Of a stretch of DNA of 64,000 nucleotides, positions 33,509-42,571 are shown piece after piece (positions within the stretch are counted from its first letter, which is position 1; every line of letters starts with the position of its first letter). The stretch lies in the NCBI RefSeq assembly GCF_025567625.1, contig NZ_JAOQJC010000005.1, positions 62,001 to 126,000 of the forward strand, in the 5' to 3' direction. Both the position numbers and the translations under genes were made by a program. The notes beneath the pieces were generated by a model. That model had not been told where the DNA came from. It worked only from the letters and a program-made list of their open reading frames with translations, and ran no database searches. Source of the stretch: Paenibacillus sp. J5C2022. GTDB taxonomy: Bacteria; Bacillota; Bacilli; Paenibacillales; Paenibacillaceae.

Positions 33509-34292
33509 CCTGAATCACTCCGTATGCAATTTTCGTCGATTTCCTGGACGGCAGCTCCAGGAAGCCCAGCCGCTCGAATTCCTCGCTGCCATATTGCTCC
33601 TTCAGCACGACGGACTTGCGCGCAATGCGCTTCGCGTGGCCGATCGCTTCCGGCAGCAGCGCTCCGCTGTTCGCAACGGTGCGAATGGCGCCGATGGAGC
33701 TGGATTCATATACCGGCCGTCGGAACATGGGATCGAAATATACGATATCCACGCTGTTGTCCGGCTGCTGCTCCAAATAATCCGTATGATTGCGGCATTG
33801 CAGCGATATTCGGCGCATCGCCGCGTCCACATCGGGAAGACCGGATTCATAAGTCGCCAAGCCTTCGCTCACAATCGCATGCAGTACAGGCTCGCTCTCC
33901 AGCGCCGTGACGCTGCCCTCCTCGCCTGCGGCATAAGCGAACACAAGCGAATCGGAGCACAATCCGGCTGTACAGTCGAGAACGGCATCGCCCCTGCTGC
34001 AGCCCGAATAGGCAATTAACGGGTCGCTCTCTCCGGTGCGCAGCCGCTTCACCCGAACCAGCGCCATGCTGGGATGGTAAAATAGCGGCGTATCCGGCTG
34101 AGTGCCTTTCCCGTCATAGAATCTGACGCCTTCTTCGGTCGCTACGATAACCCGCTGATCGTCTTGCGCCCCCACGAGCTTGCGCACCGTCGCGTTTCGT
34201 CTGGCAATGAGAGGAACGCCAAGTTCCTCCGACAGCTTTCTCGCTTGCGCAAGAAGCTTCTCGGAGGGCTTGACGGATGTCGTAACGATCAT
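33495..34292 (-). CDS. Class I SAM-dependent methyltransferase, RsmJ-like
   Basis: A 265-residue protein. The SAM-binding region runs from DAVLDCTAGLCSDSLVFA through VTALESEPVL to VDIVYFDPMFRRP, where the DPMF motif resembles RsmJ, the 16S rRNA m2G1516 methyltransferase. The N-terminal 90 residues carry a separate small domain. The start at 34292 overlaps the mutL stop (ATGA) and has GAGGGTG upstream, while the longer frame lies inside mutL. The substrate is inferred from family only. Confidence 0.8.
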   Translation of the reverse strand: MIVTTSVKPSEKLLAQARKLSEELGVPLIARRNATVRKLVGAQDDQRVIVATEEGVRFYDGKGTQPDTPLFYHPSMALVRVKRLRTGESDPLIAYSGCSRGDAVLDCTAGLCSDSLVFAYAAGEEGSVTALESEPVLHAIVSEGLATYESGLPDVDAAMRRISLQCRNHTDYLEQQPDNSVDIVYFDPMFRRPVYESSSIGAIRTVANSGALLPEAIGHAKRIARKSVVLKEQYGSEEFERLGFLELPSRKSTKIAYGVIQVGEG

Positions 34293-36331
34293 GACATCAC
34301 CCTCTTGAACATTTTCTCCAGCTGATAAGTAGACAAATGAACGATAATCGGCCTGCCGTGCGGGCACGTATACGGCTGATCGCAATCTGCCAGCCGACGC
34401 AGCAGCCCTTCTCCTTCTTCTCTCGTCAGCCGGTCGTTCGCCTTAATAGACGCCTTGCACGAGCACATAATTGCCGCTTCCTCCCGCAACTTGCCGATAT
34501 CGATATGCTTGCGCTCCCGGATGACCAGATCGGCCATCTCCTCCAGAATCGACTCCTCTTGTCCCTTCGGCAGCCATTCCGGACATGCCCGTACGAGAAA
34601 GGTCTGGGAGCCGAACGACTCCAGTTCCACGCCGGCAGCGGACATGAGATGCAGCAATTCCTTCAGCTGGGCGGCATCGCCCGGCGTGAACTCCAATGTG
34701 ATGGGCACGAGAAGCTGCTGACTTGCAGCTACAGGATTCCCAAATTTATGAAGATAATACTCATAATTAATTCGCTCATGCGCGGCATGCTGGTCGATCA
34801 AGTATAAGCCGTCCTCCGATTGCGCGATCAAATAAGTGCCATGGTGCTGACCGATCCAGTGCAGCTCCGGGAAGCCCTTCGCCTCCGAAGCGGAAGACTG
34901 GCTGACTGCAGCTGATGCAGCAGCTTGCGGGTCATAATCGGTTGCAGAGGCGGCGTGAGAGGATGGCACTGCCGATTCTATCGGTGGCGGCGGCGCGTCT
35001 TCAAGCTCTGGCCGCGGCAAGCTTGCGTCACCGATAGAACCGTCGCCGCCGGCGACATAACGTTCTCCTGCCGAGCCATCGGCTGCTCCCCGCTCGCGGA
35101 ACGATTCGGATCGCTCCGGCCTGGGCGGAGCATATAGCCGTTCCGTCGCACCGGCAGGAACATACTCCCGCTCGACGAATCCGCCGCCGTAACCGGAATT
35201 ACGCTCTCTCGCAGCGGAAGCGGCCGGAATGGCCGGCTGTGAGGGCGTTGGTGTGCGGTCGTTCACATGAAAGGAGATGGTATCCTGCACGTACTGCGGT
35301 CCGCTGCGCTCTCTGCGGCCTGCATCCAATCCTGGCGTATAACGCTGTGCATGCAGCGCCTCCTTCACCGCCTTCTCCAACAGCGCTCTCAGCTCGACTT
35401 CCTTGCTGAAGCGCACCTCCATCTTCGACGGATGCACGTTAACATCCAGCAGACTGGGATGCATGCCGAGCTCCAGTACGGCAAGCGGATATCTGTTGAT
35501 CGGAAGCAGAGTATGATAGGCTTGCAGCAGCGCTCCGTTGATGCTATGGCTTCTAATGTAGCGTCCGTTCACGATTGCCGTAATGCCGTTGCGATTCGCG
35601 CGAGTCAACTCCGGCTTGGACACGTATCCCGTTAACGTGTAGTCGCTGTCCGCCGCTTCTACCTTGAGCATCGCTTTCGCCGTATTGCGGCCGTATACCG
35701 CTGCTATCACCTGCAATCGGTCTCCCGTTCCCGTCGTGCGCAGCAGCACACTCCCGTTATGCTCCAGCGTAATGGCAATGCCGGGATGGGCAAGGGCTAT
35801 CCGGTTCATATAGTCAGATATATGCCCCAGCTCCGTCGGGATGGACTTCATATATTTCAATCGGGCCGGCGTATTGTAGAACAGATCGCTTACGCTCATG
35901 CTGGTGCCGAGCGGCGCATTGGCGGGCTCGTCCGCCGTAATGGAGCCGCCTTCGATCCGCAGCCTTCTGGCCAGACCGGTATCACTGTCCGCGGATATGC
36001 ACTCCATCCGCGATACGGCGGCGATACTGGGCAGCGCCTCCCCTCGGAAGCCCAGGCTGGCTATGCGGAACAGATCGCTGCTCGTTGCAATTTTGCTTGT
36101 CGCATGACGCAGGAAGGCAGTCTCCATATCTTCTCTTGCGATGCCGCCTCCGTTGTCCGTTACTTTAATCAGCGTCAAGCCGCCTTCGTCAATGGACACA
36201 TCGATCGTCGTGCTTCCTGCATCAACGGCGTTTTCCACCAGCTCCTTAACGACCGATGCAGGACGTTCCACAACTTCTCCCGCCGCGATTTGGTTGGCAA
36301 GCTGCTCCTCCAGCACTCGAATCTTCGTCAT
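34289..36331 (-). CDS. mutL: DNA mismatch repair endonuclease MutL
   Basis: A 680-residue protein. The GHKL ATPase (1-330) shows IAAGEVVERP, DNGGGI, RHATSKI and GFRGEALPSI. A low-complexity linker (about 345-480) is rich in Ser, Ala and Pro. The C-terminal domain holds the nicking endonuclease motif DQHAAHERINYE together with SCKASIKAND and CPHGRPI, so it is of the MutH-independent type. The start at 36331 has AGGGG, and a longer frame to 36364 lacks a site. It follows mutS by 39 bp. Confidence 0.95.
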   Translation of the reverse strand: MTKIRVLEEQLANQIAAGEVVERPASVVKELVENAVDAGSTTIDVSIDEGGLTLIKVTDNGGGIAREDMETAFLRHATSKIATSSDLFRIASLGFRGEALPSIAAVSRMECISADSDTGLARRLRIEGGSITADEPANAPLGTSMSVSDLFYNTPARLKYMKSIPTELGHISDYMNRIALAHPGIAITLEHNGSVLLRTTGTGDRLQVIAAVYGRNTAKAMLKVEAADSDYTLTGYVSKPELTRANRNGITAIVNGRYIRSHSINGALLQAYHTLLPINRYPLAVLELGMHPSLLDVNVHPSKMEVRFSKEVELRALLEKAVKEALHAQRYTPGLDAGRRERSGPQYVQDTISFHVNDRTPTPSQPAIPAASAARERNSGYGGGFVEREYVPAGATERLYAPPRPERSESFRERGAADGSAGERYVAGGDGSIGDASLPRPELEDAPPPPIESAVPSSHAASATDYDPQAAASAAVSQSSASEAKGFPELHWIGQHHGTYLIAQSEDGLYLIDQHAAHERINYEYYLHKFGNPVAASQQLLVPITLEFTPGDAAQLKELLHLMSAAGVELESFGSQTFLVRACPEWLPKGQEESILEEMADLVIRERKHIDIGKLREEAAIMCSCKASIKANDRLTREEGEGLLRRLADCDQPYTCPHGRPIIVHLSTYQLEKMFKRVMS

Positions 36332-36370
36332 ATCCGTTTCCCCTCTCCGAATCCTGCTAGCCAACCGTCA

Positions 36371-39139
36371 CTAATCGTTCAGCTTCTGCTTCATCTCATT
36401 CAACCATTGCATCGCCTGCATCGGCGTCATATTGAACAGATCCAGCTTGCGCAGCTTCTCGACGAGCTGGTCCCCCTTGGCGCTCCCTTTCCTGCGGTCC
36501 TGGTACTCTTGTGCAACAGCCGCTTCTTCGAACATCGACAGCTGTACGATTCCATTCCGCCGCTCTTCGGTTGAAGGCTCCGCGGATGAATTCGGTATGC
36601 CGTTCGTTCGGGAGGCTGCCGGCGTTGCCGATGAGTCCCCGCTCTGATCCTGCGTTGGCCCGGAGATGGGCAAGACAGTCTCTCCAGCCGCATGATCGGC
36701 GGCAGGCTTAGCTGCATACTCAACGGAGCGCTCCACGGCAGTCTCGGCGATGTCTGTCGCTAAGGAATGCTCCAGGAGATCATAAGCCCGCCCGATGATG
36801 GAAGATGGCAGACCGGCAAGCTGCGCGCAATAAATGCCGTAGCTCGTATCCGCAGCGCCCGGAATGAGCTTGCGCAGGAATGTCACGTCGTCGCCGCTTT
36901 CCTCGACGGCCATCCTTGCATTCACAAGCGACGGCAGCGACTGCTCCAGATGCGCCAGCTCGTGGAAATGCGTCGATACAAGCGCTTTGCAGCCTACGTG
37001 ATGATGAATGTATTCGATAACGGCTTGCGCAATCGCCATCCCTTCACCAGTGGAAGTGCCCCGGCCCAGTTCGTCGATAATGACCAGGCTGGACACCGTC
37101 GCTTTCTCCGTCATAACCTGGATATCCTTCATCTCCACCATGAAGGTGCTCTGCCCGCCGATCAAGTCGTCCGCTGCACCGATTCTTGTAAAGATGCGAT
37201 CCGTTAACGGGATCACGGCGCGCTTCGCCGGCACGAAGCAGCCGATCTGAGCCATGATGCCAATAAGCGCCACTTGACGCATGTACGTGCTTTTGCCCGC
37301 CATGTTGGGACCGGTGATTAGCAGGATCGAGTGATCGGGACGGGCCAGACTCGTGCCGTTCGCTATGAAGCTCGTCCCCTCCATCACAGCCTCTACAACG
37401 GGATGGCGTCCATCCTCTATGGTCAGATCGTACGCTTCGCCCACTTCCGGCCGCGTGTACCTCCGCTCGGCGCTTACGGTAGCCATGGACTGATAGACAT
37501 CCAGCTCCGCAATAAGCACGGCAGCCTTCTGCAGGCGATGCAGATGCAACGCGATGTGATCGCGAAGCTCCAGGAATCGGGTGTATTCCACGTCTACCAT
37601 TTTGTCCTCTGCTTCCAGGATGAGCCTTTCCTTCTCCTTCAGTTCCGGAGTAACGAACCGCTCCGCATTGGCAAGCGTCTGCTTCCGCTCGTACCTGCCT
37701 TCCGGCAGCATGGACAGGTTCGCCTTGGACACTTCGAGGTAATAGCCGAACACTTTGTTGTAGCCGATCTTGAGCGACTTGATGCCCGTCGCCTCGCGTT
37801 CTCTTCGCTCCAGCTCCGCCAGCCACTTCTTCCCGTTCGTGCTGGCTTCGCGCAGCTGATCCAGGTAATCGTCGTAGCCGGATCGGATCAGCCCGCCTTC
37901 CCGAATCGACAACGGCGCATCTTCCACAAGCACGGTGTCGATCATATCCGCCAGATCGGCACAATCGTCGGCATTCTCGACGAGACTGATCAGCACGTCG
38001 GCACCGGAACTCAAGCACATCTCCTTCAACTCCGGAATGCGGCGCAGAGAGGATTTCAGCGCGTTCAAATCGCGGCCGTTCGCATTGCCGTAGGCCACTC
38101 TTCCAACGAGCCGTTCCAAGTCGTAGATCGGCTGCAGTTGAGCGCGCATATCCTCTCGCAATATGAGATTCCGGTACAACGTCTCCACCGCATCCAGCCG
38201 GCGGGCTATCGCCGAGGCCGACAGCAGCGGCTTGTCAATCCAGCGCCGCAGCAGCCTCGCCCCCATCGCCGTACCCGTGCGGTCCAGCAGCCAGAGCAGC
38301 GAGCCCTTCTTGCTGCGGCTATGCACCGTCTCCGTCAGCTCCAGATTGCGTCGCGTATAATGGTCCAGCACCATGAACTGATTCGGTTCGTAGGCGGTGA
38401 TCGACTGCATATGGGACAAGGCTCGCTTCTGCGTCTCCTCCAGGTAGCTTACAAGAGCGGCGACCGCCTTGCGTCTGGCGGCGCTAAGCTCCTGCACTTG
38501 CCCCTCGTCGAACTTCTGCCGCAGCTGCTCTTCGCCCTTCTCGCCGCACGCCGTCATCGGCAGCTGCCTGTTCCATGCCGCTTCCGCCTTCAGCTTCGCG
38601 AGCAATTCCCCGTCGCCGACAAGCTCTGACGGCTCATAGACCGTAAGCTCGTCCAGCAGCGCAGTCATGCCTTCAGGGAAAGAGGTCACATAGAGCTCGC
38701 CCGTGGACAGGTCACATGCAGAGAGGCCCAGCATGCCGTCTACGCTTACGACGGATGCGATGAAATTGTTCGTCGTCCCGTCCAGCGACTTGTCTTCCAT
38801 GACCGTGCCCGGCGTGATGACTCTTACAATCTCCCTGCGCACGACGCCTTTGGCTGCCGAAGGGTCCTCTACTTGCTCGCAGACAGCCACTTTATAGCCT
38901 TTGTCGATCAGTCTGCTGATATAATTGCTAGCGGAGTGATAAGGCACGCCGCACATGGGAATCTTTTCCTTTCCTCCGCCATCCCGTCCAGTAAGCGTAA
39001 TCTCCAGCTCTCTGGCGGCAAGCACGGCGTCGTCGAAAAACATTTCATAGAAGTCGCCGAGACGAAAAAATAAAAAAGCGTCCTTCGCTTCTTCTTTTAT
39101 AGCCAAATATTGCTGAATCATCGGAGTGTAACCAGCCAC
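36371..39139 (-). CDS. mutS: DNA mismatch repair protein MutS
   Basis: A 922-residue mismatch sensor. The N-terminal mismatch domain has FFRLGDFYEMFFDDA with the Phe-x-Glu wedge. Connector, lever and clamp domains follow. The ATPase has Walker A TGPNMAGKST, Walker B IIDELGRGTST and the STHFHELAHLE switch. A linker of about 90 residues (about 800-890) rich in Ala, Ser and Thr precedes the C-terminal dimerisation helices. The start is a GTG at 39139 with GGAGG eight bases upstream. It heads a five-gene operon ending in hfq. Confidence 0.96.
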   Translation of the reverse strand: MAGYTPMIQQYLAIKEEAKDAFLFFRLGDFYEMFFDDAVLAARELEITLTGRDGGGKEKIPMCGVPYHSASNYISRLIDKGYKVAVCEQVEDPSAAKGVVRREIVRVITPGTVMEDKSLDGTTNNFIASVVSVDGMLGLSACDLSTGELYVTSFPEGMTALLDELTVYEPSELVGDGELLAKLKAEAAWNRQLPMTACGEKGEEQLRQKFDEGQVQELSAARRKAVAALVSYLEETQKRALSHMQSITAYEPNQFMVLDHYTRRNLELTETVHSRSKKGSLLWLLDRTGTAMGARLLRRWIDKPLLSASAIARRLDAVETLYRNLILREDMRAQLQPIYDLERLVGRVAYGNANGRDLNALKSSLRRIPELKEMCLSSGADVLISLVENADDCADLADMIDTVLVEDAPLSIREGGLIRSGYDDYLDQLREASTNGKKWLAELERREREATGIKSLKIGYNKVFGYYLEVSKANLSMLPEGRYERKQTLANAERFVTPELKEKERLILEAEDKMVDVEYTRFLELRDHIALHLHRLQKAAVLIAELDVYQSMATVSAERRYTRPEVGEAYDLTIEDGRHPVVEAVMEGTSFIANGTSLARPDHSILLITGPNMAGKSTYMRQVALIGIMAQIGCFVPAKRAVIPLTDRIFTRIGAADDLIGGQSTFMVEMKDIQVMTEKATVSSLVIIDELGRGTSTGEGMAIAQAVIEYIHHHVGCKALVSTHFHELAHLEQSLPSLVNARMAVEESGDDVTFLRKLIPGAADTSYGIYCAQLAGLPSSIIGRAYDLLEHSLATDIAETAVERSVEYAAKPAADHAAGETVLPISGPTQDQSGDSSATPAASRTNGIPNSSAEPSTEERRNGIVQLSMFEEAAVAQEYQDRRKGSAKGDQLVEKLRKLDLFNMTPMQAMQWLNEMKQKLND

Positions 39140-39180
39140 TTGCGTTCCTCCCGAAAATTGATAATGAACACCATCTCTTC

Positions 39181-39189
39181 ATTATAACA
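39181..39189 (-). promoter_or_regulatory. Extended -10 promoter of the mutS operon
   Basis: On the minus strand TGTTATAAT is an extended -10 element (TGn followed by TATAAT) 42 bp before the mutS start codon. There is no good -35 at 17 bp (GTGCAT). Confidence 0.5.
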
Positions 39190-39275
39190 ATCGACGGAGG
39201 GCTATGCACTATGCGGGAGCTAATTAATGGTACATCGAACTGCCAAATTGCTTCGTTCGCCCCGGAGAGAGCGGC

Positions 39276-39629
39276 CTATCGCACAAAATGGTCACATTGG
39301 GGCACGGGGTATACTGAAAAGCGGGCCTTATCGCTCATTTTGCTCACATAGCCCTGAAAAATAGCTGAAAATTATGCGCTATCGCTCATTATGCTCACAT
39401 AGCTCTGCCAAGAGTGCCACGTGCGCCTCCAAATAGTTCTCTATCGCTCATTTTGCTCACATAGCCCTGAAAAATAGCTGAAAATTGTGCGCTATCGCTC
39501 ATTATGCTTACATAGCCCTGCCAAGTGTGCCACGTGCGCCTCCAAATAGTTCTCTATCGCTCAAAATGGTCACATTGGAGCACGAGGTATACTGAAAAGC
39601 GGGACTTAACGCTCATTTTGGCTGCATAG
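39276..39629 (+). repeat. Nested array of seven copies of a 24-25-bp repeat
   Basis: Seven copies of a unit close to CTATCGCTCA-nnnn-GCTCACATAG start at 39276, 39327, 39379, 39441, 39492, 39554 and 39605. A 113-bp block holding two units and two distinct linkers is duplicated in tandem (39328-39440 and 39441-39553). The pair is flanked on both sides by copies of another linker with the sequence GTATACTGAAAAGCGGG. The flanking units differ more (GGTCACATTGG). No coding potential is seen. The 630-bp gap between mutS and the ArsR gene holds only this array and the two promoters. Confidence 0.85.
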
Positions 39630-39710
39630 AAACGCGAGCAGTTTAACCACTGCTTAACGATAGTATTAGATGAGATAACGAGCTACGTGTCAAAAGAAAT
39701 TCCAGAAAGC

Positions 39711-39740
39711 TTGACACGATCATTCACTGTTTATTATATT
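39711..39740 (+). promoter_or_regulatory. Promoter of the ArsR/SRPBCC operon
   Basis: TTGACA (39711-39716) and TATATT (39735-39740) are separated by 18 bp, about 32 bp before the arsR-like start. Confidence 0.6.
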
Positions 39741-39771
39741 TAATAATATCCTTAATTAAGGGGTTGTTTAA

Positions 39772-40110
39772 TTGGTTGCGAAAGACACACTCAGCCTCAT
39801 CTTCGCCGCTCTCGCCGATCCGACACGCCGGAATATCCTGACCAGACTGTCACAGAGAGCCGCTACAGTCGGGGAAGTCGCTGAACACTTCGAGATAAGC
39901 GCCCCCGCAATCTCCCAGCACCTCAAAGTGCTGGAGCGAGCAGGACTGATCGAACGAACTGCGAACGCCCAGTGGCGGACCCTTACGATGCGCACGGAGC
40001 CTCTTGATGAGGCATCAGCCTGGGTCGATCAGCACCGCCGCGAATGGAATCAACGCTTCGATGTACTGGAAGAACACCTCAAAACGATGACCAAAAAGGA
40101 GGAACAATAA
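39772..40110 (+). CDS. ArsR-family transcriptional regulator
   Basis: A 112-residue winged-helix protein. The core is ALADPTRRNILTRLSQRAAT followed by VAEHFEISAPAISQHLKVLE and RTANAQWRTLTM. Cysteine metal-binding motifs of ArsR/SmtB sensors are absent, so it belongs to the non-metal group that is commonly paired with SRPBCC proteins. The start is a TTG at 39772 with AAGGGG eight bases upstream. Only 2 bp separate its stop from the next start codon. Confidence 0.9.
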   Translation: MVAKDTLSLIFAALADPTRRNILTRLSQRAATVGEVAEHFEISAPAISQHLKVLERAGLIERTANAQWRTLTMRTEPLDEASAWVDQHRREWNQRFDVLEEHLKTMTKKEEQ

Positions 40111-40112
40111 TT

Positions 40113-40565
40113 ATGTCTGCATCCCCATCGGAATTCACCATTACACGAACACTAAATGCCCGCCGCGAGCTCGTGTGGCGCGCTTGGACTGAAGAGAAGG
40201 AGCTTGCCGCCTGGCTGCCATCAACACCCCTGGAGTCCATCTCCTTTGACGTCCGTCAAGGTGGACGCTACCGTTATACCATGATCAATGCCGAGACAAA
40301 GGAGGAATTTCACACCGGAGGCGTGTTCCTCGACGTCATTCCTTTCGAACGGCTCGTCTTCACCTGGGGTTACCCCGATGCTCCCGTCGAGGATTCCCCC
40401 GTCGTAACCCTGACCCTTATCGAGAAAGGCGACAACACCGAGATGATCTTCCACCTACGCGGATATGCGGGTCACCCCGGTGATCAGTTCGTGTACGACG
40501 GCTGGTCCGGAACATTCGACAATTTGACGACACACCTGCGCGGTCAGAACAACCCAAAACTATAA
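40113..40565 (+). CDS. SRPBCC (AHSA1-like) domain protein
   Basis: A 150-residue protein with the START-like fold: it begins FTITRTLNARRELVWRAWT, has a central VRQGGRYRYTMINAE and ends YDGWSGTFDNLTTHL. These proteins have a deep hydrophobic pocket and often lie in an operon with an ArsR-type regulator, as here. The ligand is unknown. The start at 40113 follows AAGGAGG located inside the end of the regulator gene. Confidence 0.9.
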   Translation: MSASPSEFTITRTLNARRELVWRAWTEEKELAAWLPSTPLESISFDVRQGGRYRYTMINAETKEEFHTGGVFLDVIPFERLVFTWGYPDAPVEDSPVVTLTLIEKGDNTEMIFHLRGYAGHPGDQFVYDGWSGTFDNLTTHLRGQNNPKL

Positions 40566-40711
40566 AATCGCATCTACAATTCAGACTTATTTCCCACAGA
40601 CAGCATGTTCTTGCCACTTGATATCGCAAAAAAGAAAAAATTGATGCTTTGAAATCCATGGACGAGCGAGTAAATGTGGGGAAGGAATAGCTTGTATAAG
40701 GAAGTGGAATT

Positions 40712-40856
40712 ATGAAAATTCGTCAAATTGACCATATAGGCATAATCGTCAATGATCTTCCTGCTGTTAAAGCGTTTTTTCTTGACTTTAGAAAACACAT
40801 ATAAGTTATGCGGACCGGAAGGAATTATATTGAAACTGGCTGAGAGAATCAACTAA
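40712..40856 (+). pseudogene. Remnant of a VOC/glyoxalase-family gene with internal deletion
   Basis: An ATG with AAGGAAG upstream opens a frame reading KIRQIDHIGIIVNDLPAVKA, the standard first strand and helix of vicinal-oxygen-chelate proteins, and stops after 30 codons. In another frame the same stretch continues TYKLCGPEGIILKLAERIN and stop, which is the last strand of the same family. The roughly 100 residues between are missing, so the gene was cut down by an internal deletion. It cannot fold as a VOC protein. Confidence 0.75.
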
Positions 40857-40913
40857 ATGGGAACAGGAAATACGAACTGTACTATTCTGTCCAAGCCTAA
40901 TAACGAAGCTGCT

Positions 40914-42404
40914 TCATTCCTTCGTTCGCAGCATCCCCTTGGACCAGGTCGGCATCCCATCTGTTGGAGCAGCTTGCAACGGGATGCGCCACTTGTGGCG
41001 AAAGTCCAGCTTCTCATCCCACGTCTTGCCTTGCCGAGCTGCATCAAGCAGCGGCTCGATGTATACAGAGAGCGCCGAATAGCTCTCCGTCGCTGATATC
41101 GTCGAGGCGATGTCATCCAGGCAGCCGGCGAGCTCCGAGCGGTCGCCGGCGTAGTAGGCCGCCGCATATCGCCCGTCATCAGCGGGTATGCGCGGCAGCC
41201 GATGCGCCTCGCGGGCGCACAGCAACGCCAGCGCGAAGGCGGCCTTGGCCGCTGCCGGGGCGATGAGCCAGCTCGGCAGCGTACGGTATTCGAACCCGCC
41301 ATGCGGCTGATAGCGGAAGTCCCCGAGCCCGCCGTAGCGGGGACGACGCCCTCGCCCGGCGGGGTCCTCCACCAGCGCAAGCGGATACGCCACGCAGCTG
41401 TCGAGGCAGCGGAGCAAGCGCCCAGTGAGCGGCGCTCCGCTAATATGGATGTGCCCGCCGAGCGCCAGCCCCGGCACGGGCATCGCACCCGCGACCCAGC
41501 GCAGCGACGGGTCGTTCACCTTCGCGGCGGCGCGCAGCAGCAAGCGCAGCACATTCGCGGCCAGCGCGGCGGGGTCGGCAGCCGGCGCGGGCCGTAGCTC
41601 GGCGACGGGGTAGAGCAGCCGCCGGCTCACCAGCAGCGCGTCGGCGCCGGTCGCACCGGCGGCGCCAGCGCCGAAGAAGCGCGCGGCCGAGGCCAGCCTG
41701 CCGTCCGGCCGCAGCAGCGCGAACTCCGGATCGGCGCCAAGCAGAATGCTCTGCCGACCCGGATCGCCACCGCTTGCCGCATACCACTCGGCAAGCGGCT
41801 CCAGCACCGCCTGCGGCAGCTCGGCGGCGCCCAGCGGACGGGCGCGACGCAGCGCCACGCGCCCGTCGCCGCCAAGCGCCACCTCCGCCTCTCCGGCATC
41901 CAGGCGGAGAGCGTACAGCGCCCGCACAGCGGTGTACGCCACGCGGCGCAGCAGCGCATCTGCCGGCCAGCTGTGCTCACCGGCCGGCCATTGCGGCGGC
42001 GACAGCAGCTCGCCGCCGTCGTTATCGGAGCGCCGGAGCGACACCGGCGCCAAGCAGACAGCCCGCACCAGATACGTCCGCTCGCTCTCCAGCCGATCAC
42101 GGACGGGCAAGCCGCATCGCCGCCACAACGCTCTCTGCTTCGACTCGTCCATCGTCAGCGCAACTGAAGCTCCCGTATTCAGCAGCCACGCTCCCCGACA
42201 ACGGGATTCTAGCATCGTATCCCTTGGCCAAGCCGGGAGGATTGCGTCGCCGATCCCCGGCTTGACCCCGGAGATCTCAGCTGGCTGCCCTGGAGGCGAC
42301 CATCGCGCCGCACGGGAAGGCGACTGCTGCTCGCTGCAATGCAGAGTTGCAGCGGGCATGAATTCCTCGTCAGTCCCCGGCTGCCATATCCATAATGTCG
42401 CCAT
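40914..42404 (-). CDS. Amidoligase-fold protein (phiEco32-like COOH-NH2 ligase type 2)
   Basis: A 496-residue protein. The C-terminal half starts LLGADPEFALLRPDGRLA and contains GGHIHISGAPL, YGGLGDFRY and FEYRTLPSWLI, which fit the amidoligase superfamily related to glutamate-cysteine ligase. Such enzymes form ATP-dependent amide bonds, perhaps on peptides or the envelope. The N-terminal half (about 1-215) is unfamiliar. The coding sequence is much richer in G and C than its neighbours, especially 41200-42100. The start is ATG 42404 with AAGGAG 11 bp upstream. It stands where mutS and cotE adjoin in Bacillus. Confidence 0.78.
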   Translation of the reverse strand: MATLWIWQPGTDEEFMPAATLHCSEQQSPSRAARWSPPGQPAEISGVKPGIGDAILPAWPRDTMLESRCRGAWLLNTGASVALTMDESKQRALWRRCGLPVRDRLESERTYLVRAVCLAPVSLRRSDNDGGELLSPPQWPAGEHSWPADALLRRVAYTAVRALYALRLDAGEAEVALGGDGRVALRRARPLGAAELPQAVLEPLAEWYAASGGDPGRQSILLGADPEFALLRPDGRLASAARFFGAGAAGATGADALLVSRRLLYPVAELRPAPAADPAALAANVLRLLLRAAAKVNDPSLRWVAGAMPVPGLALGGHIHISGAPLTGRLLRCLDSCVAYPLALVEDPAGRGRRPRYGGLGDFRYQPHGGFEYRTLPSWLIAPAAAKAAFALALLCAREAHRLPRIPADDGRYAAAYYAGDRSELAGCLDDIASTISATESYSALSVYIEPLLDAARQGKTWDEKLDFRHKWRIPLQAAPTDGMPTWSKGMLRTKE

Positions 42405-42497
42405 TCGCCATACCACTCCTTCCCGCGAATACACCGCTTCCACACGCGCTTGCCGAAGGCGTCAGGAGCTTATTCACCGCCCAATCCGCTTCCACCA

Positions 42498-42523
42498 AAC
42501 AAAAAGAGGGCTTCCGCCCTCAA
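42498..42523 (-). terminator. Terminator of cotE
   Basis: A perfect 6-bp stem GAGGGC/GCCCTC with a TTCC loop (GGAA in the minus-strand RNA; 42506-42521) is followed on the minus strand by TTTTTGTTT. Confidence 0.8.
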
Positions 42524-42571
42524 GCCTGCCGTATGCCCGGCATATAATGCGGTACTAGGCCGCAAAAAAAA

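Noticed and set aside
37044-38018. Long minus-strand frame inside mutS
   Set aside because: Out-of-frame shadow of mutS with Arg/Ser/Gly-rich low-complexity composition and no start context.
39276-39629. CRISPR array
   Set aside because: The units are separated by only a few linker sequences that themselves recur, spacing alternates and no cas genes are present. It is a nested duplication, not an array with unique spacers.
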